Source: Flavobacterium sp. HJ-32-4 (GTDB lineage Bacteria > Bacteroidota > Bacteroidia > Flavobacteriales > Flavobacteriaceae). Taken from it: a DNA stretch of 64,000 nt. The number at the start of each line of letters is the position of its first letter. Within the stretch, counting starts at the first letter, position 1. Positions 33,981 to 42,666 of this stretch are shown piece by piece. Under the pieces are notes generated by a model. It saw nothing but the letters and a program-made list of their open reading frames with translations, was not told the origin of the DNA and did not search any database. A program made the position numbers and the translations under genes. Location: the NCBI RefSeq assembly GCF_022532105.1, contig NZ_CP092832.1:1364001-1428000 (forward strand), written 5' to 3'.

Positions 33981-36485
33981 ATGACCCACCAGAATTACCA
34001 TGTTGAAGGCCTGAGCGAGGCCGAGGTACACGCAGCCCGGACGAAATACGGACGGAATGAAATGGAGTTCCGGGCGCAGAGCGAGTTGTGGCTGGCCATC
34101 AAACGGACGGCTACCGAGCCAATGATGGTGCTGCTTCTGGTGGCGGCTGCGATTTATTTTGTAAGTGGGAAAACGGGCGACGGCCTTTTCCTGTGTGGTG
34201 CCATCGCCTTCCAGACGTCGTTATCCCTTTATCAATATTCAAGAAGTAAGAACGCGCTCGAAAAGCTCAAAGCCCTTACCCAACCCAAATGCAAGGTGGT
34301 GCGCGGCGGCCTCGTGGTGGAGGTCGACACCGCCGATGTGGTGGTGGGTGACAGCCTGATGGTGGAAGAAGGTGCGGCGATTGTGGCCGACGGCGTTATT
34401 ACCCATTCCAACGACTTTTCGGTGAACGAATCCGTGCTGACAGGCGAGTCAATGCCCGTGGCGAAAAGCCCTCATTCGGAGGATAACCGCATTTACAAAG
34501 GGACAACAGTTTTGGGTGGTCTTGCGATTGCAACCGTTACCGCGGTGGGGAATGCCTCCCGGTTGGGGCGCATCGGCACCAGTATGGACGCCATTACGGA
34601 GGAGAAAACGCCGCTTGAACTACAGATCGGTCATTTCGTGCGCAACATGGCACTGGCCGGTACGGCGGTGTTCGTGCTTGTTTGGGTACTCAACTACCTC
34701 CAAAACCGCGATCTTTTGTCGAGTTTGCTACAATCACTGACGCTGGCGCTAAGCATCCTGCCAGAAGAAATTCCGGTGGCCTTTACGACGTTTATGGCGC
34801 TCGGTGCATGGCGACTCATGAAGATGGGCATCGTAGTCAAGCAAATGAAAACGGTGGAGGCATTGGGAAGCGCGACGGTTATCTGTACGGACAAGACCGG
34901 TACCATCACGGAAAACCGGATGAGCCTCGCGCGCCTGTTTACCTTACCCAACACCATCACCCCCGCGGATACCTCACTTTCGAAGTCGGAAAAACAATTG
35001 GTGCGCCTGGCAATGTGGGCCAGTGAACCCATCGCCTTTGATCCGATGGAGAAAGCGCTGCACCAAAAGTATGGCACCCTGTTTCCTTCGGATGAACGGC
35101 CTTCTTTTTCGCTGGTTCACGAGTATCCTTTAAGTGGCAAGCCGCCGATGATGACACACGTCTTTGAAAACGCAAAGGGTGTGCGGATCATCGCCGCCAA
35201 AGGGGCGCCCGAAGCGTTGATTGCCGTGTGTGGGCTGTCGGAAGAAGAGAAAAAGGCCGTGCACGACGCGGTGCATGCGCTGGCCGCCGACGGACTCCGT
35301 ATCCTGGGGGTCGGCACGTCGGATTTTGCCGGAATGGATTTCCCGGAACGCCAACAGCAGCTTCCGTTTCGTTTTTTAGGATTGGTCGCGTTTTATGATC
35401 CACCGAAAGCGAATATCCAGAACGTACTGGAGGATTTTTATACGGCCGGCATCGCCGTAAAGATCATCACCGGTGACAACGAGGCGACTACCAAAGCCAT
35501 CGCACGGCAGATTGGTTTTGTGGGATGTGAGAAGAGCATCAGCGGCGATGACTTCATGCGACTCACGCCAGCGGAACGACTGCCCAGTGTGATGGAGCAT
35601 CATCTCTTCACACGGATGTATCCGGAAGCGAAACTGGCGGTCATCGAGGCCCTCAAGGCGCAACAGCAGATCGTGGCCATGACCGGCGACGGGGTAAACG
35701 ATGGTCCGGCCCTGAAAGCCGCACATATCGGTATTGCCATGGGAAGCTCGGGCACGGCGCTGGCCCAGAAGGCGGCTTCGCTGGTCTTGCAGGAAGACGA
35801 TCTTTCGAAGATGGTCGATGCGATCGCCATGGGCCGGAAGATCTATGCGAACCTGAAGAAGGCGATACAGTATATCATTTCCATCCACATTCCTATTATT
35901 CTTACGGTCTTTATCCCGTTGGTACTGGGTTGGCTGTATCCGCATCTTTTCTCGCCTTTGCATATCATTTTCCTCGAGGTCATCATGGGGCCGACCTGTT
36001 CCATCATCTACGAAAATGAACCACTTGAGCCGAACGCCATGCAGCAGAAACCGCGGCCGTTCACGACCACTTTTTTCAAGGGGCGGGAGTTGTCGACCAG
36101 TATCGTGCAGGGACTCGTCATTACACTGGCCACCTTGTCGATGTACCAGTTTGCGGTGCACCAACACTATAGCGAAGCGCTGACCCGTACGCTGGTGTTC
36201 GTCGTGCTGATCTCCGCCAACAGTACCCTGACGCTGGTAAACCGGTCGTTTTATTACTCGGTGCTGACCACCACCCGCTATCGCAACCCCATGGTGCCGG
36301 GCATCATTGCGCTCACCACTGCACTCGTAGACCTGTTGGTTTTTGTGCCACCCCTGACCCGCTTTTTTGAGTTTGAAACGCCTGGATGGACGATGTTGGC
36401 GCTTTCTGTCGGCCTGGGAATCGTCTCCGCGATGTGGTACGAGGTCGTGAAATGGGTACGTAGGCGAAAGCACACCCGGTTGTAG
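33981..36485 (+). CDS. P-type cation-transporting ATPase (P2, Ca2+-type)
   Basis: This 834-residue protein has the full P-type set. An N-terminal cation-ATPase domain (GLSEAEVHAARTKYGRNE) comes first, then the actuator motif TGES (about residue 153), the membrane motif ILPEEIPVAF (about 257), the phosphorylation site DKTGTITEN (about 303), the nucleotide-binding KGAPEA, the hinge TGDGVNDGPAL (about 567), and C-terminal membrane helices. PEEIP in helix M4 and the N-terminal domain point to the P2 (calcium/cation) group. Length is a little short of classical SERCA-type pumps but normal for bacterial ones. The ion cannot be fixed. A clear promoter precedes it. Confidence 0.9.
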   Translation: MTHQNYHVEGLSEAEVHAARTKYGRNEMEFRAQSELWLAIKRTATEPMMVLLLVAAAIYFVSGKTGDGLFLCGAIAFQTSLSLYQYSRSKNALEKLKALTQPKCKVVRGGLVVEVDTADVVVGDSLMVEEGAAIVADGVITHSNDFSVNESVLTGESMPVAKSPHSEDNRIYKGTTVLGGLAIATVTAVGNASRLGRIGTSMDAITEEKTPLELQIGHFVRNMALAGTAVFVLVWVLNYLQNRDLLSSLLQSLTLALSILPEEIPVAFTTFMALGAWRLMKMGIVVKQMKTVEALGSATVICTDKTGTITENRMSLARLFTLPNTITPADTSLSKSEKQLVRLAMWASEPIAFDPMEKALHQKYGTLFPSDERPSFSLVHEYPLSGKPPMMTHVFENAKGVRIIAAKGAPEALIAVCGLSEEEKKAVHDAVHALAADGLRILGVGTSDFAGMDFPERQQQLPFRFLGLVAFYDPPKANIQNVLEDFYTAGIAVKIITGDNEATTKAIARQIGFVGCEKSISGDDFMRLTPAERLPSVMEHHLFTRMYPEAKLAVIEALKAQQQIVAMTGDGVNDGPALKAAHIGIAMGSSGTALAQKAASLVLQEDDLSKMVDAIAMGRKIYANLKKAIQYIISIHIPIILTVFIPLVLGWLYPHLFSPLHIIFLEVIMGPTCSIIYENEPLEPNAMQQKPRPFTTTFFKGRELSTSIVQGLVITLATLSMYQFAVHQHYSEALTRTLVFVVLISANSTLTLVNRSFYYSVLTTTRYRNPMVPGIIALTTALVDLLVFVPPLTRFFEFETPGWTMLALSVGLGIVSAMWYEVVKWVRRRKHTRL

Positions 36486-36543
36486 TGGCAGGGTTGATTC
36501 CATCCGTACCCCAAAAAATGAATTACCAGATGTAGTTGACCTG

Positions 36544-36798
36544 TTGTCAGTTCCGGCTTTTGAATCCCACTCGCTGGTAGTCTATAAAGACACTGACGCG
36601 GTATTGACGCTCGATGCCGATGCTTCTTTGATAAACACGGTTCGGATCTTCGATAGTCGTGGGCGTTTGGTGTATACCCAACCGAACCTAAACACTACGG
36701 TCACGAAATTACGCGACCTGAAACCCGCAGCCCAGGTGTTGTTGGTGCAGATTACGTCGAACGATGGCAGGGTGGTGACGAAGAAAGTCGCGTACTAA
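36544..36798 (+). pseudogene. Orphan T9SS C-terminal sorting domain (gene remnant)
   Basis: An open frame of about 85 codons has no ATG (only a TTG at 36544; the frame is open further upstream into the ATPase gene end). It encodes just a T9SS-type sorting domain. It is closely similar to the end of the 980-residue adhesin at 38.4-41.4 kb: both have VRIFD/IKVFD, then SRGRLVYT/IRGRLVYT, then LVQITS and VVTKKV(A/V)Y. It is either the remnant of a lost adhesin gene or a spare cassette for recombination. It is not likely to be expressed and exported alone, as no signal peptide exists. Confidence 0.7.
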
Positions 36799-37126
36799 AG
36801 TTGCGGTTTTGCCATACGAAAGCCTTCTGGAAACAGGGGGCTTTCCTATTTGCGGTTTGTCGGGACGCCGTGATGTCACGCAGGTTGGCCTCATGCACGT
36901 ACGGTGCGTGCCAACGCTACACGCATCAATTGGCAAACGCAATAGATTTAAAATACATAAAGGCGTATTTTTCTGAAAATCTGACAACTAGATGTAAAAA
37001 CAGGTATTTATACCTGGTTGGGAAACGTCTTTATCACCCTATCTTCGCTTCCGGCACCTCCCGCTATTTTGGAACGATCCATTTAACCGGTGCACGTACC
37101 GCATTGCCTAACCTAACCACGCTATC
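36799..37126. other. Regulatory gap before the TSP3-repeat gene
   Basis: No gene. It holds the shared operator (37001-37016) and the -7-like TATCTTCG (37040-37047), leaving a leader of about 70 bases. Confidence 0.6.
37001..37016 (+). promoter_or_regulatory. Shared operator, copy b (CAGGTA-N4-TACCTG)
   Basis: A perfect inverted repeat CAGGTATTTATACCTG preceded by GTAAAAA. A -7-like TATCTTCG begins 31.5 bp from its centre. It lies 110 bp before ATG 37127. Confidence 0.75.
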
Positions 37127-38167
37127 ATGCCTTTTTCCCACCTACCACACGATGCCCGCAAGAGGCGTCCTTACAGAAATTGGCGTCGATACGCCTTATT
37201 TTTGACCGCCTTTATCTCACTCAACCTGTTCTTTGTATACGGTTGCGTGACGCTCCGAAAGAGCCCCGACCCGGTTGTTTCAGATCGCGACGGGGATGGC
37301 GTGGCAGACCAGCAGGATGCCTGTCCGGATCAGGCGGGAACGCTCGAAATGATGGGGTGTGCCGATAGCCACGGAGACGGCATATCGGTCCCCAAAGACC
37401 GACGCCCTGATGTGCTCGGGTCGGTGGGTGGTTCAAACGGCGACAGTCAAGGGGAGAGTCCTGACATAGACAGTGTGCGGGAAGTAGGTAGCGGCAGCAG
37501 CCGTAACGGTTCCGGCACCCCCGCTGTGCGATCGGGGTCGGTCCAACCCTCTACGGTGAAACCGGCAGCTCCCACCTCTGTCCAGTCGGCACAGCCCGGG
37601 ACGCCGTCGGAAAGCGTCGAAGGTAAGTTGGTGTATTTTTGTCCGCATAGCATGATTGAAGGCCAGCAAAGCGTAATCAGCGTCATGATCACCAAAGAGG
37701 AACTCCAAAAAGCGATTCGTCGTTTTAACAAGCATTTATCAGGTGCTATGGAAAAGGAGAAACGTCAGTCAGGCGACGTGAAAACCGGCGATGTTCGTAT
37801 TTCCAGAAGAATGTTCGTGACATTAGGAAGCGGGGGTGATAAGTTCGCCATCATTGTAGAGCCGCAATCAGACACGCTAGTGTTTGACGGGAAGAAGGAC
37901 ATGCACTGGACCTGGTATGTAGAGCCGAAGGCCGTTGGAAAAATGACCATTTCTATTCTGGTTTATGGTTGTGACGACGAGAAAGGGCCATGGGAGGAAG
38001 CATCCGGCCCCATCAAATTGCAAACCGAGGTGTATGTCGACGGTCGCAGTTACTTTGCCAAGTTATGGGCGTTCCTGAATAAGAATCCCGAATGGGCCTT
38101 TACCCAAATCATTTTTCCGGTTGCCGCCTTTTATGCCGGTCGACGAAAGAAGGGGGCTGCTGCTTAG
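37127..38167 (+). CDS. TSP3-repeat envelope protein with C-terminal membrane helix
   Basis: This 346-residue protein begins with a basic N-terminus and a hydrophobic segment ending in Cys40 (LFFVYGC), which may act as a lipobox or as a plain anchor. Residues about 51-95 hold a thrombospondin type 3 calcium-binding pattern ([19 protein letters not shown], then a degraded second unit). A Ser/Gly/Pro-rich linker (about 95-165) follows, then a globular domain beginning [21 protein letters not shown] last hydrophobic helix (about 320-338, [13 protein letters not shown]) with a basic tail ends the protein. OmpA-family proteins carry such TSP3 units, but no OmpA peptidoglycan-binding domain is visible. 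It shares the operator with three other accessory units. Confidence 0.7.
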   Translation: MPFSHLPHDARKRRPYRNWRRYALFLTAFISLNLFFVYGCVTLRKSPDPVVSDRDGDGVADQQDACPDQAGTLEMMGCADSHGDGISVPKDRRPDVLGSVGGSNGDSQGESPDIDSVREVGSGSSRNGSGTPAVRSGSVQPSTVKPAAPTSVQSAQPGTPSESVEGKLVYFCPHSMIEGQQSVISVMITKEELQKAIRRFNKHLSGAMEKEKRQSGDVKTGDVRISRRMFVTLGSGGDKFAIIVEPQSDTLVFDGKKDMHWTWYVEPKAVGKMTISILVYGCDDEKGPWEEASGPIKLQTEVYVDGRSYFAKLWAFLNKNPEWAFTQIIFPVAAFYAGRRKKGAAA

Positions 38168-38186
38168 TTAGTCGCAGTCGGAGAAG

Positions 38187-38334
<148 letters not shown>

Positions 38335-38423
38335 GCCTTCCCCCTTTTCTCCCACCCTACCGTTTCGCCCTTTGCGGAAATTATGTATTTTTACCCCCCA
38401 CAAACACATAAGAGTCAAAGGGT

Positions 38424-41366
38424 ATGGTGTCTTTACGTTTTCGCGGGCTGTTGCTTTTTCTGTGGCTGCTGGCTTCTTTCTCATCATTCGGTCAAACGTA
38501 TAGCACGGGTGTCGGTTCCTGGACGAATGTCTGGGCAGCGAGTTCGGGTGCTTTTACGATTACAGATGGAATCGGGTTGTTTTCTTCCGGGGGTATCACC
38601 AACGGGGAGCTTCGCGGGCGGTTTATCCATACCGCAGGCGATTTGGGCCCGGGAACGAATACGACGCTGAACCCCGGACAAAAGTTGGTTATTACCATCG
38701 CGGGTGCCACTACGGGTTCGCGCAGCGGCATCGTAACGGATGGCATCATCGGTGTGTCTTTCCGGACCACGAATAACCTTTTTGACGGCGGGAGTACACT
38801 CGACCAACGCTATGCCAATAACGCAGTGACCCGTATCGAGTTTCGCGGGGGCGATAACAACGCACGCTATAACACGGCCAACGGTTTCATATACGGCAAC
38901 ATGCCGAATTTCACGACGTTCAAGAGCGGTGTAACGTATGAGTTAGAGGTGATTTCCGATAAGGAATTCAACCTGGTCATCGGCGGCACGCGCAACAATA
39001 TCGAGCCAATGGCCAATGGCGGCGGGGCCATCCGGCAGATACAGCTCCGGAACAGCGGAGCCAATATGGACGGACGTTTCACGGGGCTTTCGGTGGCGAA
39101 TATCCCGATCAATGTGACGGCGAATGCGTCTGAGACGTATACCGTGACCGGGGTGATTTCCAACAACGGCGCGATTGCCAATACCTTACAGAAAAACGGG
39201 GTAGGCACCGTAATCCTGACAGGCGCCAATACCTTCACTGGACTCACCACTGTCAATTCCGGTACTTTACAACTGAACCGCACAGGCGGAGGCACGCTCC
39301 CATCGACGGCCGACGTTACCATGACGGCCGGCACGCTACGTATTTCATCCAACCAGACACTGAATAATGTGACGATAGGATCGTTCGGTTCGCTGGTGGT
39401 AGATGCCGGGGTGACACTTACCGTCAATGGTACGCTATCCTTCGAAGAGGGGTTTGGGACGATTACGGTTGATGGTGCGATCGCCTACGGGGCGTCGGGA
39501 AGTCTCCGGTATGCCAATGGCTGTATAGTAGGTGAGGAGTGGCCCACGACGAACCCGCCATTGAACGTTTCGGTAGACCTGACCGGATTCGTAACGGTAA
39601 CCACACCGCGTACCTTGCGCGGCGACCTTACCAGCGCTGGTTTCCTGGTGCTTGAAGCGCCCGTGACGCGGCAAACAGTTGGAGGTACGCTAAGCGTACC
39701 GGGCTTTCTGTCGGTAGGCCCGGGAGCGGATATTCCCGACAGTTTCACTACGTACGAATTCAGCACCAGTGAGATTGCACTGAACGGTTCCCAACCCATT
39801 AAGACCTGGGGCGGGTCGGCCTATTATATTCTTCGCCTTAACGGCGGCACCCATCATGTAGTAGACGACATCACGGCATCCTTCCTTGAAAACTATAGTT
39901 CATTGGTTATCGATTCCGGAAAGGATGTACGGCTTTTCCAACTCATTAATATGCGCCCGTTGACGGTGGCAAACGATGCCAATCTTATCTATGCCAGCTA
40001 CAGTTATTACACCAGCGATGATGTAACACCGGTTCCGCCGGTCACCGTATTGCGCAACGCGTCGATGTGGCGGCAGGATTATGTGTATTGGTCGTCGCCG
40101 GTCAAAGAACAAAACCTGAAGGCATTTTCACCCAATACGCTCGATAACCGCTTCTATGTGCTGGACGAGCCGACGAATGCGTTTAAGGCGGTGTTCACGG
40201 CATCGGGATTGAACCAGCCGACGGCTACTTACGACTTCGTTCCGGGTAAGGGTTATATGGTGCGGGCGCCGAATGATTTTGCGAACCCGGGCACGCTGCC
40301 GCAGGCGCCGGTTTTCAATGGCATATTCTCGGGGCCTCCGAACTATGGTACCCTGAACGTGCCGGTGACGCAATCGGGTCCGACGAAAGGCTACAATTTA
40401 ATCGGTAACCCGTATTCGTCTACCATTGATGCCGATGCTACGGATGGTTTCCTTTCGGTCAATCCTGGTACGCTCTACTTTTGGGGGCACTACAGCCAGG
40501 CACCTGGCGCCAGCAACTACGCGATGTATAACGCGCTGGGCGGTACGGCGGCCTATCCCGGAGGGCCCGTTCCGAATGGTACGATACAAACCGGACAGGG
40601 CTTCCTGTTCCATAACACCTCAGGCCTGACTCAGGTGCAGTTTACCTATGCGATGCAGACGGGCAATAACGACGGGCAGTTTTTCCGCAGTTTCGAAGGC
40701 GATCGCAGCCGCTTTTGGCTGAACCTTTCGATGGGTGATACGCCGGCTAACCAGATTATGGTGGGTTATGTGCCAGAGGGTACGATGGGTGAGGATCCTT
40801 CGTTAGATGGGCCATTATCAGTTACCGGCCATGCCATTGGCACGTTGATTGGCACGGAACGTTATGGCATCCAGGCGCGTCCGGCGTTTGATGTGACGGA
40901 TGTGGTTCCGATGAGTCTTCATGCGGAAGCCGCTGGTACGTTTCGGATATCATTGGATCATGTTGACGGTCTTTTCGAAGAGGACCAGGCTATTTTCCTG
41001 AAGGACAACCTTACGGGTGTGGTAACGAATCTCAAGGAAGCCTCGTATAGTTTTGCCACGGAAGCAGGCGACTTCAATGATCGTCTGCAACTACAATATG
41101 TGAATACGACCTTATCGACACCTGATTTCACCGCGAACACGGTCTACATCTACAAGAACGAAGACAAGATATTGACTGTTAATGTGGGACTAGCGGAGAT
41201 AGGGAGTATAAAAGTCTTCGACATCCGTGGACGTCTGGTCTACACCAAAGACGCTATCCACTCGTACGTAGCACAACTCGACGACCTGAAGGCAGCGCAA
41301 CAGGTAGTGTTGGTGCAGATTACCTCGACCGATGGGGAGGTAGTGACGAAGAAGGTGGTGTATTAG
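38424..41366 (+). CDS. Secreted adhesin with autotransporter-type beta repeat and T9SS sorting domain
   Basis: This 980-residue protein starts with a signal peptide (LLLFLWLLASFSSFGQ). An N-terminal beta-rich region holds the autotransporter-associated beta-strand pattern (NGVGTVILTGANTFTGLTTVNSGTLQL split over about residues 257-285). The middle to C-terminal part (about 550-900) carries YWSSPVKEQNLKAF, VPGKGYMVRAPNDF and YNLIGNPYSSTIDAD; matching motifs occur in the 2547-residue adhesin. The last 75 residues are a sorting domain ending VVTKKVVY, close to the orphan domain at 36.5 kb. It is predicted to be exported by the Sec system and the T9SS to the cell surface or medium. Confidence 0.87.
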   Translation: MVSLRFRGLLLFLWLLASFSSFGQTYSTGVGSWTNVWAASSGAFTITDGIGLFSSGGITNGELRGRFIHTAGDLGPGTNTTLNPGQKLVITIAGATTGSRSGIVTDGIIGVSFRTTNNLFDGGSTLDQRYANNAVTRIEFRGGDNNARYNTANGFIYGNMPNFTTFKSGVTYELEVISDKEFNLVIGGTRNNIEPMANGGGAIRQIQLRNSGANMDGRFTGLSVANIPINVTANASETYTVTGVISNNGAIANTLQKNGVGTVILTGANTFTGLTTVNSGTLQLNRTGGGTLPSTADVTMTAGTLRISSNQTLNNVTIGSFGSLVVDAGVTLTVNGTLSFEEGFGTITVDGAIAYGASGSLRYANGCIVGEEWPTTNPPLNVSVDLTGFVTVTTPRTLRGDLTSAGFLVLEAPVTRQTVGGTLSVPGFLSVGPGADIPDSFTTYEFSTSEIALNGSQPIKTWGGSAYYILRLNGGTHHVVDDITASFLENYSSLVIDSGKDVRLFQLINMRPLTVANDANLIYASYSYYTSDDVTPVPPVTVLRNASMWRQDYVYWSSPVKEQNLKAFSPNTLDNRFYVLDEPTNAFKAVFTASGLNQPTATYDFVPGKGYMVRAPNDFANPGTLPQAPVFNGIFSGPPNYGTLNVPVTQSGPTKGYNLIGNPYSSTIDADATDGFLSVNPGTLYFWGHYSQAPGASNYAMYNALGGTAAYPGGPVPNGTIQTGQGFLFHNTSGLTQVQFTYAMQTGNNDGQFFRSFEGDRSRFWLNLSMGDTPANQIMVGYVPEGTMGEDPSLDGPLSVTGHAIGTLIGTERYGIQARPAFDVTDVVPMSLHAEAAGTFRISLDHVDGLFEEDQAIFLKDNLTGVVTNLKEASYSFATEAGDFNDRLQLQYVNTTLSTPDFTANTVYIYKNEDKILTVNVGLAEIGSIKVFDIRGRLVYTKDAIHSYVAQLDDLKAAQQVVLVQITSTDGEVVTKKVVY

Positions 41367-41564
41367 AAGTGGTTGGTGGTTGGTAGTCGGTGGTCAGTAG
41401 TCGGTAGTCAGTAGTCAGTAGTCGGTAGTTGGTTGTTGGTTGTTGGTTGTTGGACGCTCAGTCTCAGAAGTGGTCGGTGTTTGGTAGTTGGAAATGGGTT
41501 GTTGGACGCTCAGGGATTAAGGCGCTCAGGTGCTCAGGGACTAAGGGACTCAAGCGCTCACGCA

Positions 41565-41636
41565 GGTCCCTCGCTTTGCTCGGGATGACGGCGCGAGCTT
41601 TCTAAATTTAGATTTCTCGGCTGCGCTCGAAATCGG
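41565..41636. repeat. REP-like 72-base unit, copy 1
   Basis: It runs from GGTCCCTCGCTTTGCTCGGG through CTAAATTTAG to TTTCTCGGCTGCGCTCGAAA. Both ends can fold as GC-rich hairpins (CCTCGCTTTGCTCGG; TCGGCTGCGCTCGA). Copy 2 is at 41780-41851, and an inverted, split relative lies at 61240-61312. Confidence 0.85.
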
Positions 41637-41779
41637 AGGTACCAATCGTTTTTCTTTGAGTAGGATGGGTTCGCTTTGGCATCAAAGGCAATGTAAATGA
41701 TGAGTAAGAAGTAGTTAGTAGGCAGTCTCAGTTACTCAGTTACTCAGTTACTCAGTTGCTCAGTTGCTCACACGGTGTA

Positions 41780-41851
41780 GGTCCCTCGCTTTGCTCGGGA
41801 TGACGGCGACGGCTTTCTAAATTTAGATTTCTCGGCTGCGCTCGAAATCGG
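41780..41851. repeat. REP-like 72-base unit, copy 2
   Basis: Nearly identical to 41565-41636 over its full length, same orientation, 143 bp further on. Confidence 0.85.
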
Positions 41852-41931
41852 GGTGGTTGGTGTGAAGGGCTATTTTAGGGGCGACGAAGCCTCCAATTTT
41901 GGTAAACGGTTTTAATACACTCGTGATACTC

Positions 41932-41997
41932 TATCCATACAGTATCCATACAGTATCCATACAGTATCTATACAGTATCTATACAATATCCAGTAAC
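41932..41997. repeat. 11-bp tandem repeat TATCCATACAG
   Basis: Five consecutive 11-bp units (three TATCCATACAG, one TATCTATACAG, one TATCTATACAA) and a sixth partial unit. Three single TATACAG copies follow within 100 bp. The period is about one helical turn. Confidence 0.9.
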
Positions 41998-42187
41998 TTG
42001 TCGCGTCCTAAAATAGCTATACAGATTACTAAATAAATCCTGTTTTAGTTATACAGATGTAGTTCGTACCCCTACATCCGGTATACAGAGGCTTTTGCTT
42101 GGGTTTTGTTGTTGATAGTGGGATGCTCAGGCGCTCAGGGACTGAGGTGCTCAAGGACTCAGTTCCGTGTGCATTTCATTCCACCAC

Positions 42188-42405
42188 CATTGTCTTCCCG
42201 ACGCAGGAGGGATCCCATTCGGTTGGCAGTCGCAGTCGCAGGAGTAGGCAGTAGGCAGTGGGCAGTTATTGGTAGTTGGTAAATGGTTGTTGGACGCTCA
42301 GGGATTAAGGCGCTCAGGTGCTCAGTTACCGGTGCATTCATTCCGCCCCAATTGTCTTCCCGACGCAGGAGGGATTTCCTTCCGTTGGCAGTCGCGGTCT
42401 CACGA
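42188..42405. repeat. Two copies of a GACGCAGGAGGGAT unit with GGCAGT repeats
   Basis: TTGTCTTCCCGACGCAGGAG, then a GGGAT core, then GTTGGCAGTCGCAGTCGCAGG-like sequence occurs at about 42188-42243 and again at about 42349-42405. A reverse-oriented relative (GGGATCCCTCCTGCGTCGGG) lies at 57458-57478. Confidence 0.75.
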
Positions 42406-42444
42406 GTAGTCAAGTATCAACCATATTTTCTTCCTCTGTAAAAA

Positions 42445-42460
42445 CAGGTATTTCTACTTG
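42445..42460 (+). promoter_or_regulatory. Shared operator, copy c (CAGGTA-N4-TACTTG)
   Basis: CAGGTATTTCTACTTG, preceded by GTAAAAA, is a near-perfect inverted repeat. A -7-like TTAATTTG (42483-42490) begins 30.5 bp from its centre. The gene it would serve starts at 42667, leaving a leader of about 170 bases. Confidence 0.75.
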
Positions 42461-42666
42461 TTAAGGTGTACTTAAAATCAGTTTAATTTGTAGTTTACCA
42501 GTTCGTTACGCTCATGTGAGCCCTGTGACCTGGTGGCACGGCTGGTTTAGTTTTGGCTGGATCGTGAGGCATTTTGTATCGGGAACTTTTGGCGTCGATG
42601 TGTTGCGGGTTAGCGTCAGATTGCCTAGAGAGGATATTGATTAATTGGAAAATTTTGTTATACGTT

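Larger units (their letters stand above)
41367..42666. other. Repeat-packed 1.3-kb gap
   Basis: No gene is seen. In order it holds GTAGTCGGTAGTCA/TTGGTTG repeats (41375-41457), two copies of a 72-base REP-like unit, 11-bp tandem repeats (41932-41997), GCTCAGG tracts (about 42120-42165 and 42295-42330), two copies of a unit containing GACGCAGGAGGGAT, and the shared operator at 42445. Confidence 0.8.

Noticed and set aside
35376..36503. Minus-strand ORF of 375 codons opposite the P-type ATPase
   Set aside because: The plus strand encodes every P-type ATPase motif; the antisense protein is Arg/His-rich and has no recognisable domain.
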